Of a DNA stretch of 64,000 nt, positions 10,379-21,961 are shown piece after piece (positions within the stretch are counted from its first letter, which is position 1; each line of letters starts with the position of its first letter). A program made the position numbers and the translations under genes. This DNA is from Macrotis lagotis (Eukaryota; Chordata; Mammalia; Peramelemorphia; Peramelidae), in NCBI RefSeq assembly GCF_037893015.1, contig NC_133660.1, positions 286,475,078 through 286,539,077 on the forward strand, given 5' to 3'. The notes beneath the pieces were generated by a model. It saw only the letters and a program-made list of their open reading frames with translations, ran no database searches and had not been told where the DNA came from.

Positions 10379-10414
<36 letters not shown>
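10364..10414. repeat. (GA)n microsatellite
   Basis: About 25 GA units with a short GACAGACA interruption at the start. Confidence 0.95.
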
Positions 10415-10416
<2 letters not shown>

Positions 10417-11254
10417 CCAGGAGCAGCTGGGTACAGGGGTGAGGACCCTGGGCTGGGGGCAGAGGCCTGCCTGTAATCCTAGTCCCATCATCAAACTGTG
10501 GGGTGACTTTGGGCCAATGACTGCTCCTCTGGGCCTCAGTTTACCCATCTATAAAACGAAGGGGTTGGACTTGGGCTGCTCATTCAGCGTTCTGGCCCCT
10601 AACATTTTTTGTTCCCAGGTTCTGTGTAACCCCAATATTCTTCAGCCCCAACTCTGCCATTCTACTATGTTCTTAAGTCCCTTCTGGCTTGGACAGCTCT
10701 CACACGTCACAAGCTCCTGTGGTCTCTGACTTCTAAGCTGAGCATCCCAAAGGCCTTCTCAGCTCTGTTTCCTAAGACAAGGTCCAGTTCCAACATTCTT
10801 TGATTCAAATGTCCAACCAAGACTGAGTTTTGGGTTGTGCTCATGTGAGGGGAAGGTCCAGCAAGTCCAATCAAGTTCCCAGGGGTCACAAGTGCGTTCG
10901 GTAAAGTCTTATTTCATCTGCCTGAGGTGAGGGAAGGGCCATGAAGAATGAAAGGTTTTGATCCAATCTCTAGCCTGCAGGCTGCCCTCCAGACCCCCAG
11001 GTCCCTTTTCTCCCTGCATCTCCCACGTGACCGGTTCTGGGGGAACCCACTGTCAGTTCCCTCTCCCTTCCAATGCAGGACATCCTGTTCTTGGTTCACC
11101 ATTTCCAGGTGGGACTGAATGCTGACCATCAAGGAAGGTGAAGACAGGCCTGCGGTTTAGTAATGAGGTTAGCTATCAAGAGAAAACAGGAAGGGAGAGA
11201 TAAGGGCTTGCTGGGAAATTTATTGGGCTAGCCCAGCTGCAGGAAAGCATCCAG

Positions 11255-11380
11255 CTCCTCCTCCTCCTCCTCTTCCTCTTCCTCTTCCTCTTCCTCCTCA
11301 TTTCCCACCACCTTCTCCTCCTCAACCAGTCCTTTATCCCAAGTTTAAGCAAAGCAACAGAGCGACCCCCCCCCCCCCCC
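11255..11380. repeat. CT-rich triplet/hexamer tract and poly-C
   Basis: CTC and TCTTCC units at 11255-11299, a weaker CT-rich continuation, and a 15-base C run at 11366-11380. Strong strand asymmetry (pyrimidine on plus). Confidence 0.9.
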
Positions 11381-11491
11381 AGCCCAGGGAATCAGCCCTG
11401 GAGGCTTCTTCCTGATGGAGCCTGCTGCTAATGTCTCTTCCTGAAGACTCAATCAATGAACAAGCATTTATTTTTATTTCTTTTCTTTTTC

Positions 11492-11632
11492 CTTTTTTTT
11501 TTTTTTTTGCAAGGCAATGGCTTGCCCAGAATCACACAGCTACTAAGTATTAAGTGTCTGAGGCTAGATTTGAACTCAATCCTCCTTACTCCAGGGCTGG
11601 TGCTCTATCCACTGTGCCACCCAGCTGCCCCT
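11492..11632 (-). repeat. Marsupial tRNA-headed SINE, antisense
   Basis: Poly-T, gcaaggcaatggcttgccca (about 20 bases of the usual middle missing), taagtgtctgaggctagatt and ctatccactgtgccacccag. Confidence 0.88.
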
Positions 11633-11704
11633 CCCACAAGCATTTATTAACCTACTCTGTGCCAAATAGCAAAGAGAAAATGAAACCATTTATGCTTATC
11701 ATTT

Positions 11705-11828
11705 TATAAAATTTTTATTTAAGGCAATGGGGTTAAATGACTTGCCCAAGATTACACAGCTAGGCAATTAGTAAGTGTCTGAGGCTAGATTTGAACTCAG
11801 GTCCTCTTAGCAGTCACTTAGCTCCCCC
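11705..11828 (-). repeat. Marsupial tRNA-headed SINE, antisense, shortened
   Basis: Contains aaggcaatggggttaaatga, cacagctaggcaattag and ggctagatttgaactcaggt, then ends early at the head side. Confidence 0.82.
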
Positions 11829-11934
11829 CCTTGCCCATCATTTTTGCTTAATCGTGGAGATAAAATTGCATCCAGGATAGAGAGAGGGGTAAAGTCTGGA
11901 CCAGTCTTCTCTTATGCATACTATTATTTAAAGT

Positions 11935-12110
11935 TCAGTTTTATTTTATTTTTAGTTTCAAATTATCTTCCTCTCTTCCATCTTCTCCCTTACCCATCAA
12001 GAGGGCAAGAATAAGAAAACCCATACAGGCAAAACAACTTTCTACATTCACTATGTTTGGGGTGGGGGGAAAGGAAAGGGAGAAAAAATGAAGATTCAGT
12101 CTACTTGTGA
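11935..12110 (-). repeat. L1 3' UTR fragment, antisense
   Basis: Resembles the antisense 3' UTR of marsupial L1: ttcaaattatcttcctctc, agaaaacccatacaggcaaa and acaactttctacattcac. Confidence 0.5.
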
Positions 12111-12394
12111 GGCCACCAGTGTCCCCTCTGGGGCTGGATGGCATGTTTCATCATGAGGCCTTTGAAACTGTGGTGGGTTGCATCCCCCAGAGTTTTGTTT
12201 GTTCATCTTTACAGTCTTGTTCTGTCCGGGACAGCGGTTCTCATGGTTGGGATCACTTTCCTCTCTATCCGTTCAGACACATTTTCAGGGTCAGTCTTCG
12301 CGACCTCTTTACAAAAGGTATATCATGGCACAGTGGGGAGAGTGTGGATTGGTACAGGCTGCCGTTTTCTATTGCTCTAGCCTGGGTGGTTTTC

Positions 12395-12870
12395 CCGACA
12401 TAGGTCTCTCCTTCAGTCCATCCTCTACTCTACTGCTGGGGGGAAATCTTCCTAGAGTCCAAGTCCAACCATGTTACCCCACCCTTCTCAATAAATTCCA
12501 ATGGTTCTCTATCACCCTAAAGATCTGATATAGAATACTCTGTTTAGTACTGAAAACCATTCCAAACTTGCTCCCTCCTACTTTTCCAGACGCCTTTCTC
12601 ATCTCCAGACCCTGGGCATTTGATCTGGCTCTGTTCTCTGCCAGGCATGCCCTCCCTCCTACTTTGCCTCCTGGCCTCCTTCAAACCCCAGCTTAAAATC
12701 CCACCTTTCACAGGAAGCCTTTTCCAATCTTCACCTGCGCATACTTTGTTTACAACTGTTTTCTTGTGCTCTTGTCCCATTAGATTGGGAGCAACTTGAG
12801 GGCAGGAATTGCCTTTCCCCTCTCTTTTTAATCCCAGTACTTGGCGCACAACACTTGTTGGCTATCTGAC
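12395..12870 (+). repeat. L2 LINE 3' fragment
   Basis: A long, clear L2 3' end: caattccaatggttctcta-like text near 12490, then tcaaaccccagcttaaaatc, cacaggaagccttttccaat, ttagattgggagcaacttga and gcaggaattgcctttccc. Confidence 0.8.
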
Positions 12871-13110
12871 TGAAGTAGGAAGACCTGGGCTCAAGTCCCA
12901 TCTCAGGTGTAGGATCTAGCTGGTGTAGTAGCCAGGTGCCTCAGGTTGAGGATCAGAGGTCCTGGGTCCTGGGTCCTGATTCTGTCACTTAGCCACTTAC
13001 ATGACCTCAGGCAAGTCACTTCCTCTCTCTGTTCCTCAGTTTCCTCGTGTGTAAAAAGAGAGGATTGGACTAGCTGGCCTGGGATCTCTGGCAGCTCAAG
13101 ATGGGTGATA
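12870..13110 (+). repeat. MIR/CORE-type SINE, sense
   Basis: Contains ggcaagtcacttcctctctc, cctcagtttcctcgtgtgta and gaggattggactagctggcc, the sense MIR core and its common 'ggattggactagatggcc' tail. Two partial heads precede it. Confidence 0.7.
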
Positions 13111-13189
13111 CATGCATAAGGACTGGTCTGGTCAGAGAATCTAGCTCTGGAGCTGGAGGGCTTGCTAGCATTTAACCAATGCTTGGTGT

Positions 13190-13530
13190 TATTTTTAATT
13201 TTTTTTCCAATGAGCAAGAATTTATTTTCTCTTTCCTTCCCCCTTGGAAAAAGAAAATCCTTGCAACCAATCAGCATAGTGAAGCAAAACAAATTCTCAC
13301 GTTAGTGAGACTTATGATGAAAAAGTCTATCCATGATGAATTGTGAGTACAAACTGATAATTTTCTCACTTTTTTCTTTTTTTGGTGAATGGCTAATATG
13401 AAAATAGGTTTTGGTGATTTCACATGCGTAATATATTGTTTAACCTTCTAGGTGGGGAGGGCTTGAGGAAGGGAGAAAATTTAAAAATTTAGAAAGGACA
13501 TGATAACTAATAAAATTATTAATGGAGTAA
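13190..13530. repeat. L1 3' UTR pieces in both orientations
   Basis: 13200-13290 resembles the antisense L1 3' UTR (gaaaatccttgcaaccaatc). From about 13370 to 13530 the sense-type L1 end appears (gcgtaatatattgtttaacc, ggtggggagggcttgagg, then A-rich). Both are short and diverged. Confidence 0.5.
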
Positions 13531-13699
13531 AAAGTAGGTCCAATGAGGGGAATGTCAATGAAGGGTGGCTATCAGTGGCAGACGTAGATCTCTTTGAGAG
13601 AAGTTACTTTTGAGGGGTAAGTTAGATGGTTCTTCAATTTCACCATCACTCTTTAAGACCTAAAATATTGGACAGAAAAGGTTGAACAAGGTGAGGTGG

Positions 13700-13965
13700 G
13701 GTCAGCATCATGACTGGTCTTTCTCAATGCTCTGATCTCTTCTCAGAGTGGCTGCTGATGGTTTCATTATTGTCTCTTCCTCCTCCCCACATCCATCAAC
13801 AAATTTATAAACTCTGCCAACCTCTTCCCTTCATGACTTTGTGCAGGGCTGACCCCCATGGCTGCGAAGCCTCAAGGCTCAGCTCAGATTCTTCTTCCTG
13901 ATTCTTCTAGTTGCTAGGGTGCAGCACTAGCTAGATTGGTTTTATATGGATCCTGCTTTTACTCC
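13700..13965 (+). repeat. L2-like LINE fragment
   Basis: Cys/Leu-rich pyrimidine text with gcctcaaggctcagctcaga and ttcttcttcctgattcttct fits an L2 3' region. Diverged, so the assignment is tentative. Confidence 0.45.
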
Positions 13966-14239
13966 TCAGCGAATAGATTATATCTCTCTAGTCCAGGAGG
14001 TTCGTAAACTCATTTGTGTCTTGGATTCCTTCTCTGAATGAGGTTTATAAAATGCATCTGTAAGGATGAATTTGAAACTACCTTGATTATGTGAGAAAAG
14101 TATTTTATTGAATCAAACAATTGGGACTGGGAATGGGACCAGGCTTCAATAGTCACTCTCCCTAAGTAATATGTAGAAAAGAGAAGACATCTCAGAATTG
14201 GGGAGAAAGACATACTACTTTTCGCTCCTTCTGATTCTT

Positions 14240-14415
14240 CTTTCACAATAGGACTAATATGGAAATATGTTTAACATGGGCGTATATGTGTAACCTATAT
14301 CAGATTACTCTCATGGGAAGGGGGAGAGGAAAGGGAGGTAGAAAAATGTGGAACTCAAAAAATTTACAAAAAGAAGAATATCTTTGCATGTATTGGGAAA
14401 AAAAATAAAGTACCA
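14240..14415 (+). repeat. L1 3' end, sense
   Basis: Contains atatggaaatatgtttaaca, tgtgtaacctatatcagatt, ggaactcaaaaaatttacaa and an A-rich tail, the usual sense end of a marsupial L1 copy. Confidence 0.6.
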
Positions 14416-14902
14416 TTTAGGTGAAAAAGAAAAATGAATTGGAGGAAGGAGATTCTGAGTCAAAATTGTGCCAGATTAGGAAGATATGCAGGAGAGTCAT
14501 TAGTTTTACATGTATCTCAGAAAGGAGGAGTCCTAATAGGGGCTGAGTGAAATCCCAGGCAAAAGGCAGGTCTTTCCCTAACAGTGCCTCTCCATCCAGA
14601 GTCACTGTTATATAACGCATGGTTTCTTCACCTGAATGTTTCCATGATTGTTGCCTCACCCACAAAGAAGCCAATGGTTAGCCAGAGAAAGATAGAACTG
14701 TTCAGTCAGCAAGAGAACCTAACCTCAGTCAATGTGTTAGGAATTTTCCTAACTGGGGGCTCAGAGCTATTGTGACAGTCATAATTGTTTGTTTACGGTA
14801 AGCTCCCTAAAGTCAGGAGAGAAATTTAATATGCTGTGGGGGTCATCTCTTTGCCTCTTCCACTTAAAATGAGCAAATCGCTATTAAAACAAAAAAGATT
14901 TC

Positions 14903-15066
14903 GGGGCAGCTAGGCGGTGCAGTGGATAGAACACGGGCCCTGGAGTCTGGAGTACCTGTGTTCAAATCAGAGCTCAGACACTTAATAAGTACCTAGCTGT
15001 GTGGCCTTGGGCAAGCCACTTAACCCCATTGCTTTGCAAAAACAAAAAAAACCTAAAAAAAAAAAA
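14903..15066 (+). repeat. Marsupial tRNA-headed SINE, sense, full length
   Basis: ggggcagctaggcggtgcag, ggagtacctgtgttcaaatc, agctgtgtggccttgggcaa and a long A-rich tail to 15066. Confidence 0.92.
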
Positions 15067-15162
15067 GATGTCACAAATATATGCTGTATACCGAAATATA
15101 TTTAACAAAAACCAAAAAAACCCCAAAACTTCACAAAATCCTGAATAAGAATCCACGCCCTA

Positions 15163-15291
15163 GGGCAGCTAAGTGGTACCATGGATGGACTACCCATCCT
15201 GGAGTCAGGAGGACCCGAGTTCAAATTTGATCTCAGATACTTAATAATCACCTAGCTGTAAGACTTTGGGCAAGTCACTTAAAAAAAAAAA
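15163..15291 (+). repeat. Marsupial tRNA-headed SINE, sense, older copy
   Basis: gggcagctaagtggtaccat, gacccgagttcaaatttgat, ctttgggcaagtcacttaaa and an A tail. More diverged than its neighbour at 14903. The repeated 'aagaatccaygccctag' around it (15149-15163 and about 15291-15307) is its target-site duplication. Confidence 0.88.
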
Positions 15292-17149
15292 AGAATCCAT
15301 GCCCTAGAATGTGATGCAGGACTATTGCATTCCCAAGACTTTTTGTTGATGACACACAGTAGGTGCCTAACAAATGCTCATTGATTTTTGTTGCATTGGG
15401 GTTAGGTGTTAGAGTACCAGAGACAAATATTGTGTACTTTGTGCTTTTCTGGGGCTAGACTCTTCCTCTTAGGGAAATTCCCTTACCTAAGGGAGGCCTC
15501 CCAGTGCCCTTGGGGAGATCTGGCTGATAGTGGTGATTGGCAGAGTGCCCATCTCTCTTTTGATGGGGCTCCTGCACTCATCCCCTTCTCTTTCTCTCTG
15601 TCTCTCTAACCTCTTTCTCCAGATGAGATTCTGCCTAGAACTCCTGGACCCTGGGAGTTAATTATTATGGGGTTTATAGAGATAAAAGGCTTAACTCAAG
15701 GAGACGCCTCCCCTCCACAAGCTGCTCCTTGGAGATAGCAAAGGTTAGAGGCTCTCGTCCCAAGGGAGATGAAACAGATAGACGTGTTCAGTTCTGTTTT
15801 GTCTGCCTCTGGGACACTCCTGCTGACTCCTCCGGCAACCACCAAAAAGCCGACCTTTGGGAGAGGGTCTTGGGAGCAAGGTTTACCTTCTCCCAATGGA
15901 GTTCCCAGAGGATTGCCACCGGTGCCCAGCCAGGGCTGCTGCCCCGGGAACCTGCCCACTGCTCTTTGCTGTGAGCACTGGGACAGTCCACTATGTCCCA
16001 AGGCTGGATGTGGGAGCAGAGAAGATATTGGGAGTCTCCCTGGACCCTGTCCCAAGGCTGGATCCAGCCCTGGAGGACCCTGACCAGATGGACAGGTAAA
16101 CATTTGGGGGGAGTGGACATGTCGCTTTGCCAATAAACCTGTTCTGGATTAGCTGTGCCAAGTAAGTATTGGGGGTACAGAGAAAGGGTAAAGGTCAATC
16201 CCTGCCCCCATGGAGCTCCCAGTCTGATGGGGAGATGGCATGAGACCTATTGTTGAAACAGGCTGTGTCCAGAACCAATAAGACCTGCAGAAGGAAGGCA
16301 TTTAAATGAAGAGGGGCTTGTGGGGGGCTTGCCCTCCCCCAGCAGGGCAAGCAGGTCGGGAAGGAAGGGTGGCTTTGGGTAGAGAGGGAGGGCTAGAGAG
16401 TCGAGTGAGGAGAGGAAGGAAGGAAAATAAAGAGAAGACCTCTGGTTTTTATGTTGAAAATATGCCTTCCCCTTCTGGCTAAACTGGGCCCTTCTCAGGC
16501 CCCAAACCTGCCCTCCAGCCTCCAGGGCCTTTCTCATGCTTGTGTCCCAGTCCCGAGGCAGTGGGGTGCAATGGGGAGAACGCTGGGGTTTTTTTAAGAC
16601 TAAATTTTACTTATTTAGACTAAATTTTTGACTTATAGACCAAGTCTTCCTTTCCTCAACTATCAAAATGAAGGGGAGGGACTTGAAAACCTTCCCTTCA
16701 AATCCTAAAGCTAGAAAGATGCTTCCTCCTATTTTCCTGTCAAATGTCAACCATCCATCTGACCCAGAGGCGGCTCATCCAGAGAACCCTCCCCCATAGC
16801 TCCGGGGTTGGAATTTATCTTTTCCTTCAGATCTCATTTTGGAGATGAGCTCTGACCCTCCCCCTCTCAGGGACTCGTAAGAAGAGGTCCGCATTCTAGT
16901 CACTTGCCCCCATTCGTGTTCCAGCCCCCAGTAGAGATCTGTGCTTCCAGAAACATGTGTAGAATGACTAGATGAGTCCAAGAGGACAGGAGAGAAAGTC
17001 CCCCTGGCTGGGTGCTCTGGCCAAAGGTCATTCCTGCTGCCCCCCGCCCCCAAGATCCAGGATGGATCATTGCTGATGTCAGCTCCTACTTCATCACTCT
17101 TCCCAACTCACCGAAGGGCTTCCTTCCAACAACTGAGCTCTGTGGTCCC

Positions 17150-17275
17150 AAGGTCATTATCTCCACTTTGCAGATGAGGAAGCTGAGACTTAGAGGTGAC
17201 ATGACTTGCCCGATGTCACACAGCTAGTAAGCTTGAACCCAGAGCCCTGATGCCGGCCCTGGTCCTCTCATCACT
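17150..17275 (-). repeat. MIR-type SINE, antisense
   Basis: ggtcattatctccactttgc, agatgaggaagctgagactt and gatgtcacacagctagtaag in order. Confidence 0.75.
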
Positions 17276-17799
17276 TAATGGATAGGGAAGAGGAGGATGG
17301 CAGACGATGACTGGCATGCTATTTCCTCCCTTTTGTCTCTGGCTCCATAGCTGGAAAGGAAGCTGGTTAGTGGAATAGCAGGCCCTGTGGCCAGTTGGTC
17401 TGTGATTTTTCTGGCAGGATCTGTTTCCTCCTTTGTGAAAGACTAGAAAGGTCTGAGCGGTCCCCTTGGTGATGCTGTCTCTCCCCTCAAACCATGTCGC
17501 CCGCGCTTTAAAAACACCAACTGCTGCCTGGCACTTCTGGAACAAAAACCCAAACCCCAATCTGGCATTTCTAATGTTTGCTGTCTGGCTCCCCTTTACA
17601 CCTTTCTGGTAAGAAAATTGTATATTCTTCCCCTTGTCAAACATTCTTGATAGCTGTTCCTGCCCGCAACCCTACATCTACCCCCTCCATCTCTCGCCAG
17701 TTTTCTCTTACCATCATCTCTTAGCATCCAAAGCCCAGAGCAGGGACTATCTTCTCCTCCTGTTATTCATGCATCCTCCCTTTTGAAATTTATATTTAT

Positions 17800-17935
17800 G
17801 GGGCAGCTAGGTGGCACAGAAGATAGAGTCAGGAAGACTTCAGTTCAAATCTGGTCTCAGACACTTAATATTTGCCTATCTGTGTGAACATGGGCAAGTC
17901 ACTTAACTCCATTGCCTTAAATAAATTTTTTTAAA
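17800..17935 (+). repeat. Marsupial tRNA-headed SINE, sense
   Basis: ggggcagctaggtggcacag, gacttcagttcaaatctggt, acatgggcaagtcacttaac, short internal deletion near the head, A/T-rich tail. Confidence 0.88.
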
Positions 17936-17944
17936 AATTATATT

Positions 17945-18085
17945 TATTTACTTGGGTACCAGTGGTCACCATTCTCACTCCCACTGCCAAACTCCTGAGG
18001 TCAAGGATGGTTTTATTTTTGTCTTCTTAGCTTCAGTCTGGGGCACACAATAAAATTAAATGTTTACTGAATTGAAATGGGCAAG
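17945..18085 (+). repeat. L2 LINE 3' end fragment
   Basis: aactcctgaggtcaaggatg, ttttatttttgtcttcttag and gggcacacaataaaattaaa match the terminal part of L2 ('...gcacatagtaggtgcttaat'). Confidence 0.5.
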
Positions 18086-18657
18086 CTTTCTCTTGTTGGC
18101 ATCCAAAGCCACTCCATCCTCAACAGATGCCCCGCCTGAAATATTTTTCATCTTTTCCCAGCCTAGAGTAGTTGTTGTGTTTTTGCATCCCCTTCATTAC
18201 CCAGTATTTTCCTCCTAGAAAGCCAGCCCTTCTAACATTAGGAGAATTAAGGAAGGGGGGGGGGGAAGAAGCAGTTAAAAAAATTGTCCCCATAGTCCCC
18301 CACTTCTCTAAAGAAATGTATTTGCCTTCTCTAGCTTTTGGAGGCCAAGCTTGGCCATGATCATTTCCCAAAATTCAGCTTCCATAGTACTTCCATACTA
18401 CTTTCCATTTCCTTCACTGCCATCATTACATACATTTGTTTTCCTGATTCTATTTACTTATGCAAAGGTCATATGCTTCTTATACATTTCTCTGTGTTAT
18501 ATTCATTTCTCAGGGCACAATAATAATTCTATTATCTTAATATACTCACAGCTATTCCTTCCACATTGTTAGGGGGTAGGGGCATGGGGTTCCCATCATC
18601 TGGAAAATTTGAATAAAATATTTGGTCTCTGTACCAGAAACTTTAACTTTTTAATTA

Positions 18658-18806
18658 TTATTTTTTTCTGCAAGGCAAATGGGGTTAAGTGGCTTGCCCA
18701 AGGCCACACAGCTAGGTAATTATTAAGTGTCTGAGGCCAGGTTTGAACTCAGGTATTCCTGACTCCAGGGTCAGTGCTCTATCCACTGCACCACCTAGCC
18801 ACCCCC
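18658..18806 (-). repeat. Marsupial tRNA-headed SINE, antisense, full length
   Basis: gcaaggcaaatggggttaag, cacacagctaggtaattatt, gccaggtttgaactcaggta and ctatccactgcaccacctag. It is followed after 33 bp by a sense copy, forming an inverted pair. Confidence 0.92.
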
Positions 18807-18839
18807 TACTTATTTTAATTAAAAAAAAGAAATTGTGTG

Positions 18840-18980
18840 GGGGGTAGCAATGGATCAGTGGATAGAGCATGAGCCTTGGAGACAGAAAGACCTGAGTTCA
18901 AATTTGATGTCAGATAACTTGTTACCTTGCTGTGAGATCTTGGGAAGTTACTTAACCCCACTGGTTTGAAAAAAAAAAGA
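18840..18980 (+). repeat. Marsupial tRNA-headed SINE, sense, diverged
   Basis: ggggtagcaatggatcagtg, gacctgagttcaaatttgat, ttgctgtgagatcttgggaa and an A-rich tail. Older than its inverted neighbour. Confidence 0.8.
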
Positions 18981-18999
18981 AAATAAAAAAGGAATTATG

Positions 19000-19560
19000 C
19001 CCATTTATTGTATTAAAAGATAAATTATGTTGATATTATACAATGTTATACATATATTTTATGCATTTCTGAATTTCTAAGCTTTTTCTATGTCATCTGT
19101 TGGCCTGCAGCTCCTGCAACCCCCATCCCCAGATTCTCATTTAATTTCTTATTTGGACCCGTGATAGACTGAAATCTTGATGGAGAAAGTTGCTATGTGA
19201 AAAGGGATCACTGTGGTTAATATTGGCAAAAGTAGTTAGTTTTTATTTTATAAATTATTTTATTATATAAATACTAATAAACCTTTAAATATTATAAAAG
19301 TATTATAAATAAATACTAAACATATAAATAAAAACAAATGCTAATAAACCTTTAAATATTATAAAAGTATTATAAATGAATAGTAAACATTATATAAATA
19401 GATTATGTAAATACTAAACATTCTATAAATACTTTAAACATTATATACATGAAATATTTATTATTACTATTGATAAAATCTTGTGTAAAACCCTGAGCAT
19501 AGTAGCCCTTCACCTAGTAGGTGCTTTCAAATTAATGCCAGCATTCACTTCCCTTTCCCT
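19000..19560. other. AT-rich stretch, nothing recognised
   Basis: Dominated by near-repeats of 'aaatattataaaagtattataaat' type between 19255 and 19450 (an imperfect tandem, the block around 19280 recurring near 19350). No gene or named repeat recognised. Confidence 0.5.
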
Positions 19561-19790
19561 TCATGCCCATTGCCATGGGGCATCTCCTTTTTTCTTTCTT
19601 TGTTTCTGGGGCTTACAAAAAGTGTTACTATAAATAGTTTGCTAAATATTGGACTTTCTCTTTTTGACAGTCTAATAGTTGGGACCTCTGAATTAAATGG
19701 TATGGACAATTTGGACCCATTTTTTAAAAATGTCCCAGCGATTCCACTTTAAATGCTTTTTAATTTAAATTTAATACTTTTTATTTATAT
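19560..19790 (-). repeat. Old L1 LINE fragment, antisense
   Basis: acaaaaagtgttactataaa, ttggactttctctttttgac and attaaatggtatggacaatt follow the antisense L1 ORF2 3' order. Diverged. Confidence 0.55.
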
Positions 19791-19878
19791 CAATAACATG
19801 AATTGAAATACTTTAAACATATAAAGCAATTGACATCTTTTTTTTAATTTTAACTTTCATTTGTTTATTTATTTATTT

Positions 19879-20025
19879 TTAGGCTTTTGCAAGGCAATGG
19901 GGTTAAGTGGCTTGCCCAAGGCCACACAGCTAGGCCATTATTAAGTGTCTGAGGCTGGATTTGAACTCAGGTCCTCCTGACTCCAGGGCTGGTGCTGTAA
20001 TCCACTGTGCCACCTAGCTGCCCCC
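19879..20025 (-). repeat. Marsupial tRNA-headed SINE, antisense, full length
   Basis: gcaaggcaatggggttaagt, cacacagctaggccattatt, ggctggatttgaactcaggt and a cactgtgccacctagctgcc end. The word 'acatctttttttt' on both sides (19830 and 20027) is a plausible target-site duplication. Confidence 0.92.
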
Positions 20026-20029
20026 GACA

Positions 20030-20790
20030 TCTTTTTTTTAAAGAATTATTTATTTTTCCAACTACATGCAAGGAGAGTTTTCAACAATTGTTTTTACCCC
20101 CTTTTTTGTTAATATTTTCTTTATCCAGATACATGTTATGAACGTTTTCCACCATTCATCCATATATGCACATGCATATTTTAAAGTTACATATTTTCCT
20201 TTCACTTACCCTTCCCACTCCCTCCCCTCAGTGGCAAATATTATACATAAAGATTTGTGTTAAACATGTTCACAGATTGGTTATTTTTAGTATGAGAAAT
20301 TAGGATTAAGGGAAAGAAAATAAGAAATTTTTAAAAAGAGAATGTAGTGTTTATTAGATTCTGAAGGGTTTTGTGTTTTGTTTCTCTTCCTCTGAATGGG
20401 GATAGCATTGTCCTTAGCCAGTCTAATAGACGGTCAGACTTTTTAGTTTTGTATTTTTCTCCCCCCCCCCCCTTTTTCCTCCTTTCCCTCCCCCCTCCCC
20501 CAGGAAACAATCGAATGTAGGCTGTACATGTATGACTAGGTTAAACATTTATCCATATTAATTAGGTTATGAAAGAAAAATCAAAAAGCAAAAACCAGGA
20601 GAGGGGGAAAAACCCATAATGATAAAACAATTTTAAAATTGAAGATATAGGCATTAACCTGCCTTCAGATCCCATAGCTCCTTCTCTGGATGTGGATGGT
20701 ATTTTCATCACAATTTAGAATTGTCTTGGATTATTGCATTACTGAGATGAGCAAGGCCGTCACACAATGTTGCTGTTGGCCATACCTACT
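20030..20790 (-). repeat. L1 3' UTR and ORF2 end, antisense
   Basis: From 20480 on: gaaacaatcgaatgtaggct, gttatgaaagaaaaatcaaa, cttcagatcccatagctcct, tctggatgtggatggtattt and attgcattactgagatgagc, the typical antisense order of marsupial L1 3' UTR into ORF2. A polypyrimidine tract occupies 20461-20505. Confidence 0.75.
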
Positions 20791-21079
20791 ATTTTTTACA
20801 TCAGCTACGCTTCCTGCTGTGTCCCTCCTCCTATCCTTTCCAAAAGAGTCAGCCTTTACAGTCAACAATTAAAAAGCGGAAGGAAGAAAAGTTTGCCCAA
20901 ACTTAATTACCCAACCACAAAGGGCTAACATGATATGCAGTGTTCCTCACCAGTGGTCCCCCTCCTCTGCAAAGAATGGGGAATTATCTTTTCCATCTCT
21001 CTTGGGACCAGGCTTGGTTATTAGAATTTCTCCATATTCAGTTTTAATTGTTTTGTTGCTCTTGTCTTCCCTTTTCGCC

Positions 21080-21290
21080 TGTGTCACTTGGTACCAGTTC
21101 ATTCAAGTTTCTGTGCCTCTCAATGAGTCACTTATAACATTTGCCTCAGTTTCCTCTACTGTAAAATAGGCATAATGGCAGCACCTACCTCACAGGGTTG
21201 TTGTGAAAGTTATTGCTATGAAAACTAGAGTCTGGTATACAGTAGGCACGATATAAATGCGCATTCCCTTTCCCTCTTTAAATAGTCATC
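21080..21290 (+). repeat. MIR/CORE-type SINE, sense
   Basis: ttgcctcagtttcctctact, gtaaaataggcataatggca, cctcacagggttgttgtgaa and cagtaggcacgatataaatg. Confidence 0.75.
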
Positions 21291-21399
21291 TTTTTTATGG
21301 CACATCATTAATTTCATGACATTTATGTAGCGTTCTGTAGCCGCCTGTATTTATTTGTGTCCCATCATGTTCTAGGTGTTATGATGAAGGGTTGGGGGT

Positions 21400-21720
21400 T
21401 TGGAGGGATGGCCCAGCTGTTTTGGGGAGTGTGAGGTTGGGAACTCTGCCAGGGGAGAATCCACCAGAGGAGCTGGGATGTTTAGCCAGGAAAAAGCAAG
21501 CCAAGTCAAAGATGTCTTCCAATATTTGAAGACTGCAGAGAAACAGATTTAGACTCCGTGGGAACAAAAGGTTCTTAAGAATGCAAGTCATCCCAGTGTG
21601 GAGTGGCTCTCCTCAGGTGCTGCCACTCCTCCCCTGAGCTCTTCAAGCAGAGGCTGGGGGAACATCTGCTGGGGATCTTGGAGAAGATCATTCCTACTAG
21701 ATACTCCTGGCATCCCACCC
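21400..21720 (+). repeat. CR1/L3-type LINE fragment
   Basis: ggagctgggatgtttagcca, gatgtcttccaatatttgaa, ctcttcaagcagaggctggg and gatcattcctactagatact follow the end of the CR1/L3 reverse transcriptase ORF and 3' end. Confidence 0.7.
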
Positions 21721-21745
21721 TACCCACCTTTGTGATGTTTGATCA

Positions 21746-21961
21746 CTAATAATGCTGTGAGGATCACTCACAGAATAGTGCAAAAGGGATATCGCTGATA
21801 ATGCTGTGAGAATCACTCACAGAATAGTGCAAAAGGGATATCGCTAATAATGCTGTGAGGATCACTCACAGAATAGTGCAAAAGGGATATGCTAATAATG
21901 CTGTGAGGATCACTCACAGAATAGTGCACAAGGGATATCGCTAATAATGCTGTGAGGATCA
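21746..21961 (+). repeat. 49-bp minisatellite, 4.4 copies
   Basis: Units begin at 21746, 21795, 21844, 21892 and 21941 (periods 49, 49, 48, 49). Each unit holds gctgtgaggatcactcacag, in which GTGAG and CTCAC can pair as a short hairpin. The units are nearly identical, so the array is young. The last partial unit continues as an ordinary MIR tail (gaggatcaaatgagaaaa), so the array seems to have grown out of a MIR. Confidence 0.95.

Noticed and set aside
9883-10548. A 221-codon open frame on the minus strand
   Set aside because: It includes the (GA)n tract as Ser-Leu repeats, has no recognisable domain and no splice or promoter context.
15696-16198. Overlapping open frames of 80-145 codons on both strands
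   Set aside because: Many frames are open at once in G+C-rich sequence and none resembles a known protein; nothing suggests an exon.
21746-21961. Regular direct repeats that might suggest a CRISPR array
   Set aside because: The units are contiguous with no distinct spacers, and this is a mammalian genome; it is a minisatellite.
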